From the NCBI GenBank assembly GCA_011526045.1, contig WYBE01000032.1, positions 1 to 64,000 of the forward strand: 64,000 nt of DNA, read 5' to 3'. Position 1 is the first letter of the stretch. Every line of letters begins with the position of its first letter. Position numbers and translations under genes: made by a program. The notes under the pieces were generated by a model. It saw nothing but the letters and a program-made list of their open reading frames with translations. It was not told where the DNA came from and made no database searches. This stretch comes from Nevskiales bacterium. GTDB taxonomy: Bacteria > Pseudomonadota > Gammaproteobacteria > Steroidobacterales > GCA-2729495. Positions 31,487 to 43,727 of the stretch are shown here, one piece after another.

Positions 31487-32798
31487 CACTGGCCGGTCGG
31501 GGGCCGCCTGGCAGCCGCTCGCCGACCGCATGCGTCCGGCGACGCTCGATGAGGTAGTCGGCCAGCGCCACCTGCTCGGCCCCGGCAAGCCGCTCACGGG
31601 GCTGATCGAAGCGCGGGCGTTGCACTCGGCGGTGCTCTGGGGTCCGCCGGGCACCGGCAAGACGACCCTGGCGCGCCTGGTCGCCACGGCGGCCGGCGCG
31701 CGCTTCGTCGGCCTCTCGGCAGTCCTCGCCGGGGTCAAGGACGTGCGCGAGGCGGTGGCCACCGCCCAGTCCGATCGCAGCCGGCCGACGGTGCTGTTTC
31801 TCGACGAAGTGCATCGCTTCAACAAGGCGCAGCAGGATGCGTTCCTGCCGTTCGTGGAGGACGGCACCATCATCTTCATCGGCGCAACGACCGAGAACCC
31901 GTCGTTCGAGCTGAACAACGCGCTGCTCTCGCGCGCCCGGGTCTACGTGCTGAAGGCGATCGGGCGCGACGACCTGTTACGCCTGCTGCGCCGCGCGGTG
32001 GCTGATCCCGAGCGCGGCCTCGGCCTGCCGCTGCTGCGCATCGCTGACGAGGCGCTCGAGCACCTCGCCACGGCTGCCGATGGTGACGCGCGCCGGGCGC
32101 TCAATCTGCTGGAACTGGCCGCGAGCGTGGCGCGTGCCGGCGAGCAGGACGAGATCGGGGCGCAAGCCGTGGGCGAGGTGATTGCCGGTGGCTGGCGGCG
32201 CTTCGACCGCGGCGGGGACATTTTCTACGACCAGATCTCGGCGCTGCACAAGGCGGTGCGCGGCTCCGATCCGGACGCGAGCCTCTACTGGTTCGCCCGC
32301 ATGCTCGATGGCGGCTGCGATCCGCGCTACATCGCGCGCCGGCTGGTGCGCATGGCGGTCGAGGACATCGGGCTGGCCGATCCGCGCGCGCTGACGCTGA
32401 CGCTCGAAGCCTGGGATGCCTACGAGCGTCTTGGCAGCCCGGAGGGCGATCTCGCGCTGGCGCAGGCCGTCGTGTTTCTCGCCTGCGCGGCCAAGAGCAA
32501 TGCGGTCTACCGGGCTTTCGCCGCGGCCCAGGACGATGCGGCCGGCTTCGGCTCGCTGGAAGTCCCGCTGCATATCCGCAATGCACCGACGCGGCTCATG
32601 AAAAGCCTCGGCCACGGCGCCGGTTATCGCTATGCGCACGAGGAGCCGGATGCCTTCGCGGCCGGCGAGCGCTACTTCCCGGACGACCTGCCGGAACGCG
32701 TTTACTACGAGCCGTCCGCGCGGGGGATGGAGGCCCGGATCGCCGGGAAGCTCGCGGAACTGCGCGAGCGCAATCGCGCGGCGCGCAAGGAGCGGTGA
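31473..32798 (+). CDS. rarA: Replication-associated recombination protein RarA
   Basis: A 441-residue AAA+ ATPase of the RarA/MgsA/WRNIP1 family. Motifs: Walker [14 protein letters not shown] (about 59-71), Walker [16 protein letters not shown] and the C-terminal MgsA tetramer region with [14 protein letters not shown] [14 protein letters not shown]. It acts at stalled replication forks. It overlaps the vanZ-like gene and precedes serS, matching the conserved lolA-rarA-serS order. Confidence 0.96.
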   Translation: MAADSTGRSGAAWQPLADRMRPATLDEVVGQRHLLGPGKPLTGLIEARALHSAVLWGPPGTGKTTLARLVATAAGARFVGLSAVLAGVKDVREAVATAQSDRSRPTVLFLDEVHRFNKAQQDAFLPFVEDGTIIFIGATTENPSFELNNALLSRARVYVLKAIGRDDLLRLLRRAVADPERGLGLPLLRIADEALEHLATAADGDARRALNLLELAASVARAGEQDEIGAQAVGEVIAGGWRRFDRGGDIFYDQISALHKAVRGSDPDASLYWFARMLDGGCDPRYIARRLVRMAVEDIGLADPRALTLTLEAWDAYERLGSPEGDLALAQAVVFLACAAKSNAVYRAFAAAQDDAAGFGSLEVPLHIRNAPTRLMKSLGHGAGYRYAHEEPDAFAAGERYFPDDLPERVYYEPSARGMEARIAGKLAELRERNRAARKER

Positions 32799-32959
32799 GC
32801 GGCGGGCCGGGCCTGCACCGGGCCGCTTTGCGGGCGACGCCCGGCGCAGCGATCCCCGGCGACCCGACACCCGGCCGGCGCGGCGCAGCCATCCTCGCTG
32901 GCGACAGCCGTTCGCCGGCCGGTGCCGCATGCTTCCCCGGCGATCGCGGAAGCCTCTAG

Positions 32960-36453
<3,494 letters not shown>

Positions 36454-36669
36454 CGGTTTTCAAGACCGCCGCATTCAACCACTCTGCCACCTCTCCGAAG
36501 GTGCGCGCGCCATTCTGGCGAAGCTGCGCGGAGGCGTCCAGCGCCCGGAGATGGCCTCATTTTCCCGGCCGCCGGGGTTCCCGAAACACGCGAGGCCGTT
36601 AGAATGCCCGCCCATGGGAGCAGGGGATCGCTGCGGCATGGCTGTGAGTTCGTTCGTCGGGAGTCGCGC

Positions 36670-37287
36670 GTGAACGCCGACCAGCGCCGCCGTCGCCGCC
36701 GGCGTCTGCGCCGGCAGGCGGCCGTGCTGATTTTCCTGCTGGTCGCATTCGGGTTGGCCTGGTTCTTCGAGTCGCAGGCGACGACGACGGTGATCTTTGT
36801 TCGTTATGCCGACCGGGCCGTCGATCAGGGTGAGAATCCCGGCCTGTCGGCGGCCGGGCAGGCCCGGGCCGAGGAACTGATGCGTGTGCTGGTGGACGTG
36901 GACGTCGTGGCGGGCCCCGACGCCATCTTCGCGACCCAGTACCGTTTCACGCAGGAAACTGCCGAGCCGCTCGCGCAGCGCCTGCACCTGCCAGTGCAGG
37001 TCGTCGATGTCACCGATGCGGCGGGCCTGGTCAAGCGCATCCTGCACGACTACAAGGGCCGGATCGTGCTGGTGATCACGCACACCGAGCCGCTGCCGAA
37101 CCTGATCCGGGAACTTCACGGCAGCAAGAAGCTGCCGGAGATCGCCGCCGACGAGTACGACAACCTCTATATCGTCAGCATTCCCTGGTACGGCAAGGTC
37201 AAGACGCTGCGGCTCAGGTATGGCGCGCCATACGTGCATCCCGACGTTGGCGACGCAGCGCCGACGCCAGCGCCTGCCGTGCAATGA
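36670..37287 (+). CDS. Histidine phosphatase-fold protein, catalytic His replaced by Tyr
   Basis: A 205-residue protein with an Arg-rich start (MNADQRRRRRRRLRRQ) and one membrane helix (about 17-33), then a phosphoglycerate-mutase-like domain. The usual RHG/RHA catalytic motif reads VIFVRYADRAVDQG, so the phosphorylated histidine is Tyr46. The second histidine, THTEPLPNL, is kept. The start GTG at 36670 has GGGAG 6 bases upstream; an ATG 22 codons earlier is possible. The domain probably sits in the periplasm. Loss of the nucleophilic histidine suggests a pseudo-enzyme. Its end overlaps the convergent trmH by 74 bp. Confidence 0.75.
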   Translation: MNADQRRRRRRRLRRQAAVLIFLLVAFGLAWFFESQATTTVIFVRYADRAVDQGENPGLSAAGQARAEELMRVLVDVDVVAGPDAIFATQYRFTQETAEPLAQRLHLPVQVVDVTDAAGLVKRILHDYKGRIVLVITHTEPLPNLIRELHGSKKLPEIAADEYDNLYIVSIPWYGKVKTLRLRYGAPYVHPDVGDAAPTPAPAVQ

Positions 37288-37921
37288 AACCCTCGGCATC
37301 GAGCTCCGGGTAGGGCAGACCCTTCGCCCGGCAGTGGCGCGCCGCCGCCGGGTAACTCCACTCGAAGAGCAGTTCCCGGTACGTGACCGGGTCGAGGCGG
37401 CACCGCTCGTAGAGGCCGGCGGCTTCGCGCTGGCGGGCCGCTTCGTAAAGAATCACCGCGGCGGCCACCGAGACATTCAACGACGCCACCAGGCCGCGCA
37501 TCGGGATCACGATGCAACAGTCGGCGAGTGCGGCCGCCTCGGCCGAGACTCCGGCGAGTTCGGCGCCGAGCAGGAGTGCCGTGGGGCGCGTGAAATCGAC
37601 CTGCCGGTAGTCGATGGCGCTCTCTGAGAAGTGCGCGGCAACTATCTGAAAAGGCGACTCTTTGAGGTACCTGAAGGCGGCCGCAATATCGGGGTGGGCA
37701 TGCGTGCGCAACCACTTGCGGCTGCCGCCGGAAATCATGCGATGGCGGGCGAACTCGCCGCCGGGCGAGACCGCGTGCAACTCGGTGACGCCGACCGCGT
37801 CGCAGGTGCGCAGCACGGCCGCGATGTTGTGCGACTTGTGCACGTTCTCGGCGAGCACCGTCAGATCCGGCTGGCGCCGGTCGAGCACCTTCTTGAGCTT
37901 GGCGAAGCGCGTCGGGGTCAT
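37214..37921 (-). CDS. trmH: tRNA (guanosine(18)-2'-O)-methyltransferase TrmH
   Basis: A 235-residue SPOUT methyltransferase with NVHKSHNIAAVLRTCDAVGV (motif 1), a GAELAGVS segment (motif 2) and IPMRGLVASLNVSVAAAVILY (motif 3; the trefoil-knot SAM site). A TrmH-type C-terminal extension follows. It methylates the ribose of G18 in the D-loop of tRNAs. The last 74 bp overlap the end of the histidine phosphatase-like gene on the other strand. Confidence 0.92.
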   Translation of the reverse strand: MTPTRFAKLKKVLDRRQPDLTVLAENVHKSHNIAAVLRTCDAVGVTELHAVSPGGEFARHRMISGGSRKWLRTHAHPDIAAAFRYLKESPFQIVAAHFSESAIDYRQVDFTRPTALLLGAELAGVSAEAAALADCCIVIPMRGLVASLNVSVAAAVILYEAARQREAAGLYERCRLDPVTYRELLFEWSYPAAARHCRAKGLPYPELDAEGFIARQALASALRRQRRDARMARHT

Positions 37922-37980
37922 GCCGCTACTCTACAATGCACGCCCCGCCGCGGGCAGGCGCGTTGCCACCGGGAGTGCTC

Positions 37981-38397
37981 ATGGTCGTCCAGGAACTGAT
38001 CGAGGTACGCACGGCCGGTCGCGGCACCCGCGACATCACGCAGGCAGTGGCGGGCGTCGTCACGCGCTCGGGCATACGCACCGGCACCTGCCAGGTCTTC
38101 GTACAGCACACCAGCGCGTCGCTCATGTTATGCGAGAACGCGGATCCGGACGTACGCCGCGATCTCGAGGCCTTCATGGTGCGGCTGGTGCCGGATGGTG
38201 ACCCGCTGTTCCAGCACACCAGCGAAGGGCCGGACGACATGCCCGCGCATGTGCGCAGCGTCCTGACCCACACCGCGCTCGCGGTGCCCGTGCAGGCGGG
38301 CCGTTGCGCGCTCGGCACCTGGCAGGGGATCTATCTCTGGGAGCACCGGACCGGGGGCGGCGCGCGGCGCGTCGTGGTCACCGTACAGGGCGAATAG
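37981..38397 (+). CDS. yjbQ: YjbQ family protein (UPF0047)
   Basis: A 138-residue protein of the UPF0047/YjbQ family, which has been linked to thiamine phosphate synthesis as a side activity. Conserved residues are in VFVQHTSASLMLCENADPDV, HTSEGPDDMPAHV and GTWQGIYLWEHR; the three histidines probably form the active site. The start at ATG 37981 was chosen because the frame's preceding 15 residues are not conserved. Divergent from trmH. Confidence 0.88.
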   Translation: MVVQELIEVRTAGRGTRDITQAVAGVVTRSGIRTGTCQVFVQHTSASLMLCENADPDVRRDLEAFMVRLVPDGDPLFQHTSEGPDDMPAHVRSVLTHTALAVPVQAGRCALGTWQGIYLWEHRTGGGARRVVVTVQGE

Positions 38398-38417
38398 CCG
38401 CTGCGGCCGTCGGCGGC

Positions 38418-39449
38418 TCAAAGGCGGGCGATCAGCGCACGGGCAAAGTCGTCGGTGCCGAGGCTGCCGCCGAGGTCGCGCGTCTTCTCTCCGGCGGACA
38501 GCGCCGCGTCGTAAGCGGCGCGGATGCGCTCGGCGACGCGCCGGCTGCCCGGGTCGTTGCGCACGTCGGCGAGATAGTTCAGCAGCATGACTGCGGACAT
38601 CAGCAGGGCGAGGGGGTTGGCGAGACCGCGTCCGGCGATGTCCGGCGCCGAGCCGTGCACTGCCTCGAAGATGGCCCCGTCCTCGCCGATGTTGGCGCCG
38701 GGTACGACACCGAGGCCGCCGACGAGCCCCGCGCACAGATCGCTCACCATGTCGCCGTAGAGGTTCTCCATCAGCAGCACGTGGAACTGCGCCGGGTCCT
38801 GGACGAGGCGCATGCAGCCGGCATCCACGATCGCCGTGTCGTAACCGACCCTGGGGAACTCCTGTTCGTGCACGGTGTTCGCGCAGCGCAGGAACATGCC
38901 GTCGGTGAGCTTCATGATGTTCGCCTTGTGGAACACCGTCACCTTCGGTCGCTGGCGCTGGACTGCGTACCGGAACGCCCAGCGCGCAATGCGGGTGCAG
39001 CCGTGCTCGGTCGCAACCTTCATGCTCATCACCACGCCCGGGGTCACCTCGTTCTCGGCACCGCTGTAGAGCCCCTCGGTGTTCTCGCGCACGATGACGA
39101 GGTCCACATCCTGGTAGCGCGTTCTCACGCCGGGCAGGCTGCGCACCGGGCGCACGGCCGCATACAGGTCGAAGACTTTCCGCAGTTGCACGTTGACCGA
39201 CGCAAACCCCCCGCCAATCGGCGTCGTGCACGGGCCCTTCAGCGTGAGGCGATGCTCGCGGATGGCATCGACCGTGCTCGCCGGCAGCACCGCATTCTCC
39301 GCCTGCAGCGCCGCCACGCCGGCCTGCCGCTCGACCCAGTCGATGCGCGCGCCGGCTGCCGCGAGGATGGACGTTACCGCTGCGGTAATCTCCGGCCCGA
39401 TGCCGTCGCCGGGAATCAAAACGACCGTGTGTCGGCGGGAATCTGTCAT
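38418..39449 (-). CDS. NAD-dependent isocitrate/3-isopropylmalate-type dehydrogenase
   Basis: A 343-residue beta-decarboxylating dehydrogenase. IPGDGIGPEIT, DLVIVRENTEGLYSGAE, GYDTAIVDAGCMRLVQDP, LMENLYGDMVSDLCAGLVGG and FEAVHGSAPDIAGRGLANP mark the substrate, metal and nucleotide sites. Among relatives it most resembles NAD-dependent isocitrate dehydrogenases (mitochondrial IDH3 type) rather than LeuB, seen in the NTEGLYSG loop. It would feed 2-oxoglutarate to the sucAB-lpd complex encoded at 56.9-62.4 kb. The start was set at MTDSRRHTVV; a longer start adds four residues. Confidence 0.88.
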   Translation of the reverse strand: MTDSRRHTVVLIPGDGIGPEITAAVTSILAAAGARIDWVERQAGVAALQAENAVLPASTVDAIREHRLTLKGPCTTPIGGGFASVNVQLRKVFDLYAAVRPVRSLPGVRTRYQDVDLVIVRENTEGLYSGAENEVTPGVVMSMKVATEHGCTRIARWAFRYAVQRQRPKVTVFHKANIMKLTDGMFLRCANTVHEQEFPRVGYDTAIVDAGCMRLVQDPAQFHVLLMENLYGDMVSDLCAGLVGGLGVVPGANIGEDGAIFEAVHGSAPDIAGRGLANPLALLMSAVMLLNYLADVRNDPGSRRVAERIRAAYDAALSAGEKTRDLGGSLGTDDFARALIARL

Positions 39450-39582
39450 GAGCTGCGCCATGCGGGTGACCGGGAAGCGCAGACAGTGTACCCAAATCCA
39501 GCTCCGGGACGCTTCGCCCGTGGCGCCGGCCGGACAGGCAGCGGGCAGCCGCTGGAAAATGAGTACACTGTCACCGGTTTTC

Positions 39583-39658
39583 GCCCCGGTAGCTCAGGGG
39601 ATAGAGCGTCCGCCTCCTAAGCGGAAGGTCCCGCGTTCGAATCGCGGCCGGGGTACCA
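39583..39658 (+). tRNA. tRNA-Arg (anticodon CCT)
   Basis: A 76-nt tRNA. Acceptor 5' arm GCCCCGG (39583-39589) pairs with CCGGGGT (39648-39654, one G:U pair), followed by discriminator A and encoded CCA. The anticodon loop CTCCTAA (39614-39620) has anticodon CCT at 39616-39618. T-loop GTTCGAAT is normal. TACACT about 15 bp upstream could be its -10 element. Confidence 0.97.
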
Positions 39659-39801
39659 CAGACTCAATCGCTCAGCGCTGTGAACGCCCGGCCCAACGGG
39701 AGCGATCGTGCAGAAGTCGCAGTTCATGGAGTCGTGGATCCTGCTGGTGCGTTGCGGCTTTCCGTGGCGCATACTCGCCGGACCACCCAGGAGGACCTGC
39801 C

Positions 39802-40425
39802 ATGAACAAGACTCTGGTTTTCTTTGTTGTGACGTTCGTCGTGCTCGCGGGCTGCGACCGCAAACCCGCCGCCGAATCCACGCAGGCGCCGACCGAAGCG
39901 CCGGCGCCTGCGGCGCCCGCCCCGGTAACGGTCGAGGAGACCATCGAGAGATCGGCTGTCGTCGAGGCAATCAATCTGGAGAAGCGGCTGGTCACCCTGC
40001 GATCGGATGACGGCGAGGTCACCACGGTGCAGGTGAGCGACGCGGTGCGGAACCTGCCGCAGGTCAAGGTAGGCGATCGCGTCACGGCCCGCTACTACCA
40101 GGCCATCGGCGCAAGTCTCGCAACCTCGGCCACGCCCGATGCCACGACCATCGACCTCGCCGCCGAGCGTGCGCCCGAGGGCGCGCTGCCCGCCGGCGCC
40201 GTCGGTCGTCGACTCACCGTCCCGGTGACCATCGTGGCGGTGATGAATGATGGCAAGCAGGTGTCGGTCTACGGCGACGACGGTCTGATGCGCGTCATCG
40301 AGGTGCAGCGACCCGAGGGCCAGGCATTCGCGCGTGGCCTCAAGCAAGGCGACAAGGTGGAGCTGACCTACACCGAAGCGCTTGCCATCAGTCTGGATCC
40401 CGCGGGTGGTGCGCCGGCACCGTAA
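39802..40425 (+). CDS. Lipoprotein of unknown function
   Basis: A 207-residue protein with signal peptide and lipobox (VVLAGC, Cys18), then a Pro/Ala-rich linker (about 25-45) and two beta-rich segments (about 50-100 and 130-190). Phrases such as VGDRVTARYYQAIG and KQGDKVELTYTEALAISL look like repeated OB-like strands also found in periplasmic copper or DUF-type proteins. GGAGG precedes ATG by 9 bases. I do not recognise a specific function. It stands alone after tRNA-Arg. Confidence 0.75.
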   Translation: MNKTLVFFVVTFVVLAGCDRKPAAESTQAPTEAPAPAAPAPVTVEETIERSAVVEAINLEKRLVTLRSDDGEVTTVQVSDAVRNLPQVKVGDRVTARYYQAIGASLATSATPDATTIDLAAERAPEGALPAGAVGRRLTVPVTIVAVMNDGKQVSVYGDDGLMRVIEVQRPEGQAFARGLKQGDKVELTYTEALAISLDPAGGAPAP

Positions 40426-40681
40426 GGTACGTGATGTGCCCTTTGTGACAGAGGGGTAAGACTGCAAGCGGACGAGAATGCCGTCGTCGGTCGGCAATGG
40501 ACAGCGCTTCCAGCATCTCGCCGTTCGCACAGGGGGCTTTCATGCGTTCTATCGTGGGTACTCGGCTGTGGTTGACGCGAGTCCGCTGCAACGCCGGGTC
40601 GGGCCCGGGGCACACCGAGGTGATGGAGATCCCGAAGGCAGTCGGCTTTCTGCAGCGGCGATATGGCCAGAAGTCCCGGCA

Positions 40682-42070
40682 CTATCTGGCAAACTGGATG
40701 ACTTCGCCGTGGTGAGGCTGCACGACGCGGGCAGCGCCGTCCTTCTCGAGGCAAGCGGCCAGCACGGACATCGCGCCGGATTCGCCATGCACGAGCGCGA
40801 CTGGCGGCCGAGCGGCGATCCGCCGGTACCAGTCGCGTAAGCCCGCCTGGTCCGCGTGCGCGGACAGCCCGCCGATGGTGTGCACTTTCGCGTTGACGCG
40901 AATGGTTTCGCCCCACAGCCGGATGTTGCGTGCACCGTCGACCAGCGAACGGCCGGGTGTGCCAGTCGCCTGGAAGCCGACGATCAGCACGTGGGTCTCA
41001 TTGCGCCAGACGTTGTGCTTGAGGTGATGCTTGATGCGGCCGCCGGTGCACATGCCGCTGCCGGCGATGATGATCGCGCCCGAGCGGATGCGGTTGATGA
41101 GCGCGGAGTCCTCGCCCGTCCGGCTGAGTCGCAGGTTCGGTAGCCGGAAGAGGCTTCCCGTTCGTGCGGACTGCTCACGCGCGGACGCGTCGTGGACGAC
41201 CTCATGGCGCGTATAGATCTCCGTGGCCTCGATCGCCATCGGGCTGTCGAGAAAAATCTGCCAGCGGGCGAGACCCCAGTCCTCGAAGCGACGCGCGAAT
41301 ACGTAGAGGATCTCCTGGGTCCGTCCGACTGCAAAAGCCGGGATAAGGATGTTGCCACCGCGGGCACGCGTGATGATCTCGCCGATCTCGCGCCAGGTCT
41401 CGTTCCACGGCCGGTGCAGACGATCGCCGTACGTGCTCTCCATGACGACGAGATCTGCTGCCGGCACGGGCTCCGGGTCGCGCAGGATCGGGGCGTCGCG
41501 GTGCCCGAGGTCGCCGCTGAAGACCAGGCGTCGCTCGTGGCCATTGACGGTCGCGGCAAGCTCCGCGCTCGCCGAGCCGAGGATGTGGCCGGCGTCGCGC
41601 AGCGTCAGGCGCAGGCCGGGCAGGATCTCGGTCGGTGCCACGTAATCGAGGGGCCGGAACAGGCGCAGCGTGCGCTGCACATCCTCGATCGTGTAGAGCG
41701 GCTCGACCGGCTTGAGCCCCTTGCGTTCGCGCTTACGGTTCTCCCACTCGGCATCCTTCGCGCTCAGGTACGCCGCGTCTTTCAGCAGCACGGCGCAGAG
41801 ATCCACCGTGGCGCTGTGGGTCCAGATCGGGCCGTCGAAGCCAGCGGCCACGAGCAGCGGCAGGCGGCCCGAATGGTCGAGATGGGCATGCGTCAGGACG
41901 ACGGCGTCGATCTGCGACGCATCGAACGGAAACGGCTCCCTGTTGCGCCGCTCGTGTGATGGTGCGCCCTGGATCAGGCCGCATTCGACGAGAACGCGGT
42001 AGCCGAGCACCTCGACCAGGAAACAGGAGCCGGTAACCTCGCCCGCGGCGCCGTGGAAAGTAATCTGCAT
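40682..42070 (-). CDS. MBL-fold RNA-processing exonuclease (beta-CASP family)
   Basis: A 462-residue metallo-beta-lactamase/beta-CASP nuclease. Metal ligands lie in LTHAHLDHSGRLP and GDLGHRDAP; the beta-CASP part contains PAFAVGRTQE, ILGSAS, GSGMCTGGRIKHHLKH and GLSAHADQAGL. Related enzymes (YSH1/CPSF73-like) cut RNA. The likely start is MQITFHGAAGEVTG, whose ATG is only about 5 bp from the end of the RAYT remnant, so the native promoter and ribosome binding site seem to be gone; no Shine-Dalgarno is visible. Confidence 0.92.
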   Translation of the reverse strand: MQITFHGAAGEVTGSCFLVEVLGYRVLVECGLIQGAPSHERRNREPFPFDASQIDAVVLTHAHLDHSGRLPLLVAAGFDGPIWTHSATVDLCAVLLKDAAYLSAKDAEWENRKRERKGLKPVEPLYTIEDVQRTLRLFRPLDYVAPTEILPGLRLTLRDAGHILGSASAELAATVNGHERRLVFSGDLGHRDAPILRDPEPVPAADLVVMESTYGDRLHRPWNETWREIGEIITRARGGNILIPAFAVGRTQEILYVFARRFEDWGLARWQIFLDSPMAIEATEIYTRHEVVHDASAREQSARTGSLFRLPNLRLSRTGEDSALINRIRSGAIIIAGSGMCTGGRIKHHLKHNVWRNETHVLIVGFQATGTPGRSLVDGARNIRLWGETIRVNAKVHTIGGLSAHADQAGLRDWYRRIAARPPVALVHGESGAMSVLAACLEKDGAARVVQPHHGEVIQFAR

Positions 42071-42074
42071 GTGC

Positions 42075-42440
42075 ACACCGGTGCCGGTACTTCGGTTTCG
42101 GAAACCCGACGAACCCGCCAGATTATCGAGCGGACGGAAGGTCACCGCTCGATCATATTCGTTGGCAGGTCGTTAGTAACCACCTGCCGACGCCGCGCCA
42201 GCCTCGTGTCCACGGTTCCGGCGGCCGGTGCCACGCCATGCTGCGGGGCAATCATCGGCAGGTCAACTTCACGGCCGAGGGCGACTTTCTCGCGTTTGAA
42301 GGAATTCTCCGCGCAGCGCTTGAGCGCTGTGGTGCCTGGCAAGCGATCGGGGAGGGGCGGTAACGCGGTCGGAGGTGGCGTCCGGCCTGCGCCGTGCTCC
42401 GTCCAGCCTGAGCAAGCTGGTCTCGCAGCGGCAGCGTCAA
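42075..42440 (+). mobile_element. Internally deleted RAYT element remnant
   Basis: The first 77 bp (42075-42151) are identical to 51930-52006 of the intact RAYT element; homology continues to about 42330 with point changes. The RAYT start codon is ACG here (42190-42192; ATG in the intact copy at 52045). The sequence then jumps to the last 100 bp of the transposase gene, ending at 42440 (equivalent to 52920): a net internal deletion of 625 bp. The 25-bp left terminal repeat is kept (42080-42104); the right terminal repeat is missing. Confidence 0.9.
42080..42104. repeat. Left terminal repeat of the degenerate RAYT copy
   Basis: This 25-bp stretch beginning GGTGCCGGTACTTCGG is identical to 51935-51959 and is the reverse complement of 52938-52962. 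It lies 10-34 bp from the start codon of the MBL nuclease, on the opposite strand. It is the third copy of this 25-mer in the window. Confidence 0.95.
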
Positions 42441-42575
42441 TCTGGTGCGCGACTGGTGAGACCAGCAGCCGCCCATCGCCTTCGAACGAAATGAATCCGC
42501 GGTCGAACAGGTGATCGATGGTGGGCGTGAGCAGAAGTCCGTTCTCGCCGTCGAGCCGCTCCTCATTACTCGGAC
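42441..42575 (-). pseudogene. Fragment of an HNH endonuclease gene
   Basis: Minus-strand translation of this stretch gives NEERLDGENGLLLTPTIDH followed by LFDRGFISFEGDGRLLVSP and VAHQ, a strong match to the C-terminal HNH module found in restriction-type HNH endonucleases. Neither the N-terminal part nor the remaining C-terminus is present. One end abuts the RAYT remnant at 42440, the other the TonB receptor fragment near 42570, so this is a piece of a gene broken by rearrangement. Confidence 0.75.
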
Positions 42576-43130
42576 CATCTGCAGCGCAACGGCTCACTGC
42601 TCAAATCCAAGGTCATCAACGTGCCCGCGGAAGTCTGGGGCGCCGAGATCCAGATTGACTGGCTGATCACAAAGCACTTCACATTCAGCGGCGCGTACAC
42701 CTGGCTCGATTCCGAATATGAGTCGACCGGGGAAATCTTCTCCGGCAGCAACGACCTCGAGTACGCGCCGGACAATGCCTTCACGGGCACGCTGAGCTAC
42801 CGGCATCCGTTACGGAGCGAGCTGGATTGGTATGCCGAAATCGACGGCTCCTGGGCCGACGAACGCTATGCCGACCAGGCGAACACCGTCAAGTTCGATT
42901 CCTGCTGGCTGTCGAACCTGCGGCTCGGGCTTGCCAGCGAACGCGGGGACATCGTCGGCTATATCAATAACCTGGTCGATGACGACACCATCAAGACCGG
43001 CTTCACCAGCATAGACCCGCGCTACATCGCCTTCGATCCGGCAACGTTCTTCGGAGCAGTGCTGCCGAATGGGGCGCGGCTGCTGCAGCCAGACGAGCGC
43101 AGCTTCGGCGCGAGGATCAGCACCACATGA
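42567..43130 (+). pseudogene. C-terminal beta-barrel fragment of a TonB-dependent receptor
   Basis: About 188 residues of TonB-dependent receptor barrel: YSDHLQRNGSLLKSKVINV, then WGAEIQIDWLITKHFTFSGA, YTWLDSEYESTG, EYAPDNAFTGTLSYRHP and FGARISTT. Alternating hydrophobic strands fit the last barrel strands; the signal peptide, TonB box and plug domain are missing. The final stop (TGA at 43128) comes from the neighbouring ppiC sequence and the usual terminal aromatic residue is absent, so the 3' end is also truncated. There is no start codon at the true 5' end (GTG at 42621 is internal). Confidence 0.85.
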
Positions 43131-43726
43131 AATCCATAGCGGGTCTCTACGGGATACTCCGGGACTACGCCGACCGGCAGGCGCGACAGCGCACGCTCGA
43201 ACTCCGGAGCTGTCTGCCCGCGACCGACGGGCCCGAGATGGCCACCGGCTTCGCGTGACGGGCAGCGCGAGTACCTGCGTGCCAGCTCGGCGAAGCGCTG
43301 CGGTTCTGCGCGTAGCGTCGCGCACAGATCCGTCGCGGCGCATCGAGCCCCGGCACGGGCCTCGGCATCATCCGGCGGCGCCGGGATCAGAATGTGGGAC
43401 AGCTCGTGGGTGTCGGCGGTGCGCATGCGGCCCCGGTTCGACTCGTAGTAGCGGCGACAGTCGTCTTTCGTCGGATGCGGTACTTCGACGTTGCGCTCAA
43501 TCAGGGCGCGAATCCGCGCTTCATCCCGCATGCCTGCCTCGGCACCGTCACCGGCAATGCCCTGCAGGTCGGCTTCCGCGAGCAACAGGTCACGCACCAC
43601 CAGGGCCTGTGCCGCCTGCCGTCGCGACTCGGCGAGCGTCCGTGCCGGATGATATTGCGCTTCGCGGTCGATGTGGGCGTCGTCGATGTGCCGCGCACCG
43701 ACGCGGATACCGTGTAACCCGTTCAC
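43022..43726 (-). pseudogene. nar-associated parvulin PPIase (PpiC-type), C-terminus truncated
   Basis: The 234-residue frame carries a parvulin domain: ELSHILIPAPPDDAEARAG, FAELARRYSRCPSREAGGHL, RGQTAPEFERALSRLPVGVV and the final YGFHVV. In Pseudomonas aeruginosa a PpiC gene follows narI in the nar operon, and the same order holds here (GTG start one base after the narI stop). Immediately after YGFHVV the sequence becomes the TonB receptor 3' end on the opposite strand, so the expected last 45 or so residues are replaced by about 34 unrelated ones. The catalytic domain is nearly complete; activity is uncertain. Confidence 0.8.
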
Positions 43727-43727
43727 G

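Noticed and set aside
39193..39801. An open frame leading into the lipoprotein gene and passing through tRNA-Arg
   Set aside because: It spans a tRNA gene and the divergent dehydrogenase; the lipoprotein has its own ATG, ribosome binding site and signal peptide at 39802.
40478..40840. A 120-codon open frame upstream of the MBL nuclease tail
   Set aside because: It overlaps the nuclease end, has no recognisable motif and no clear ribosome binding site.
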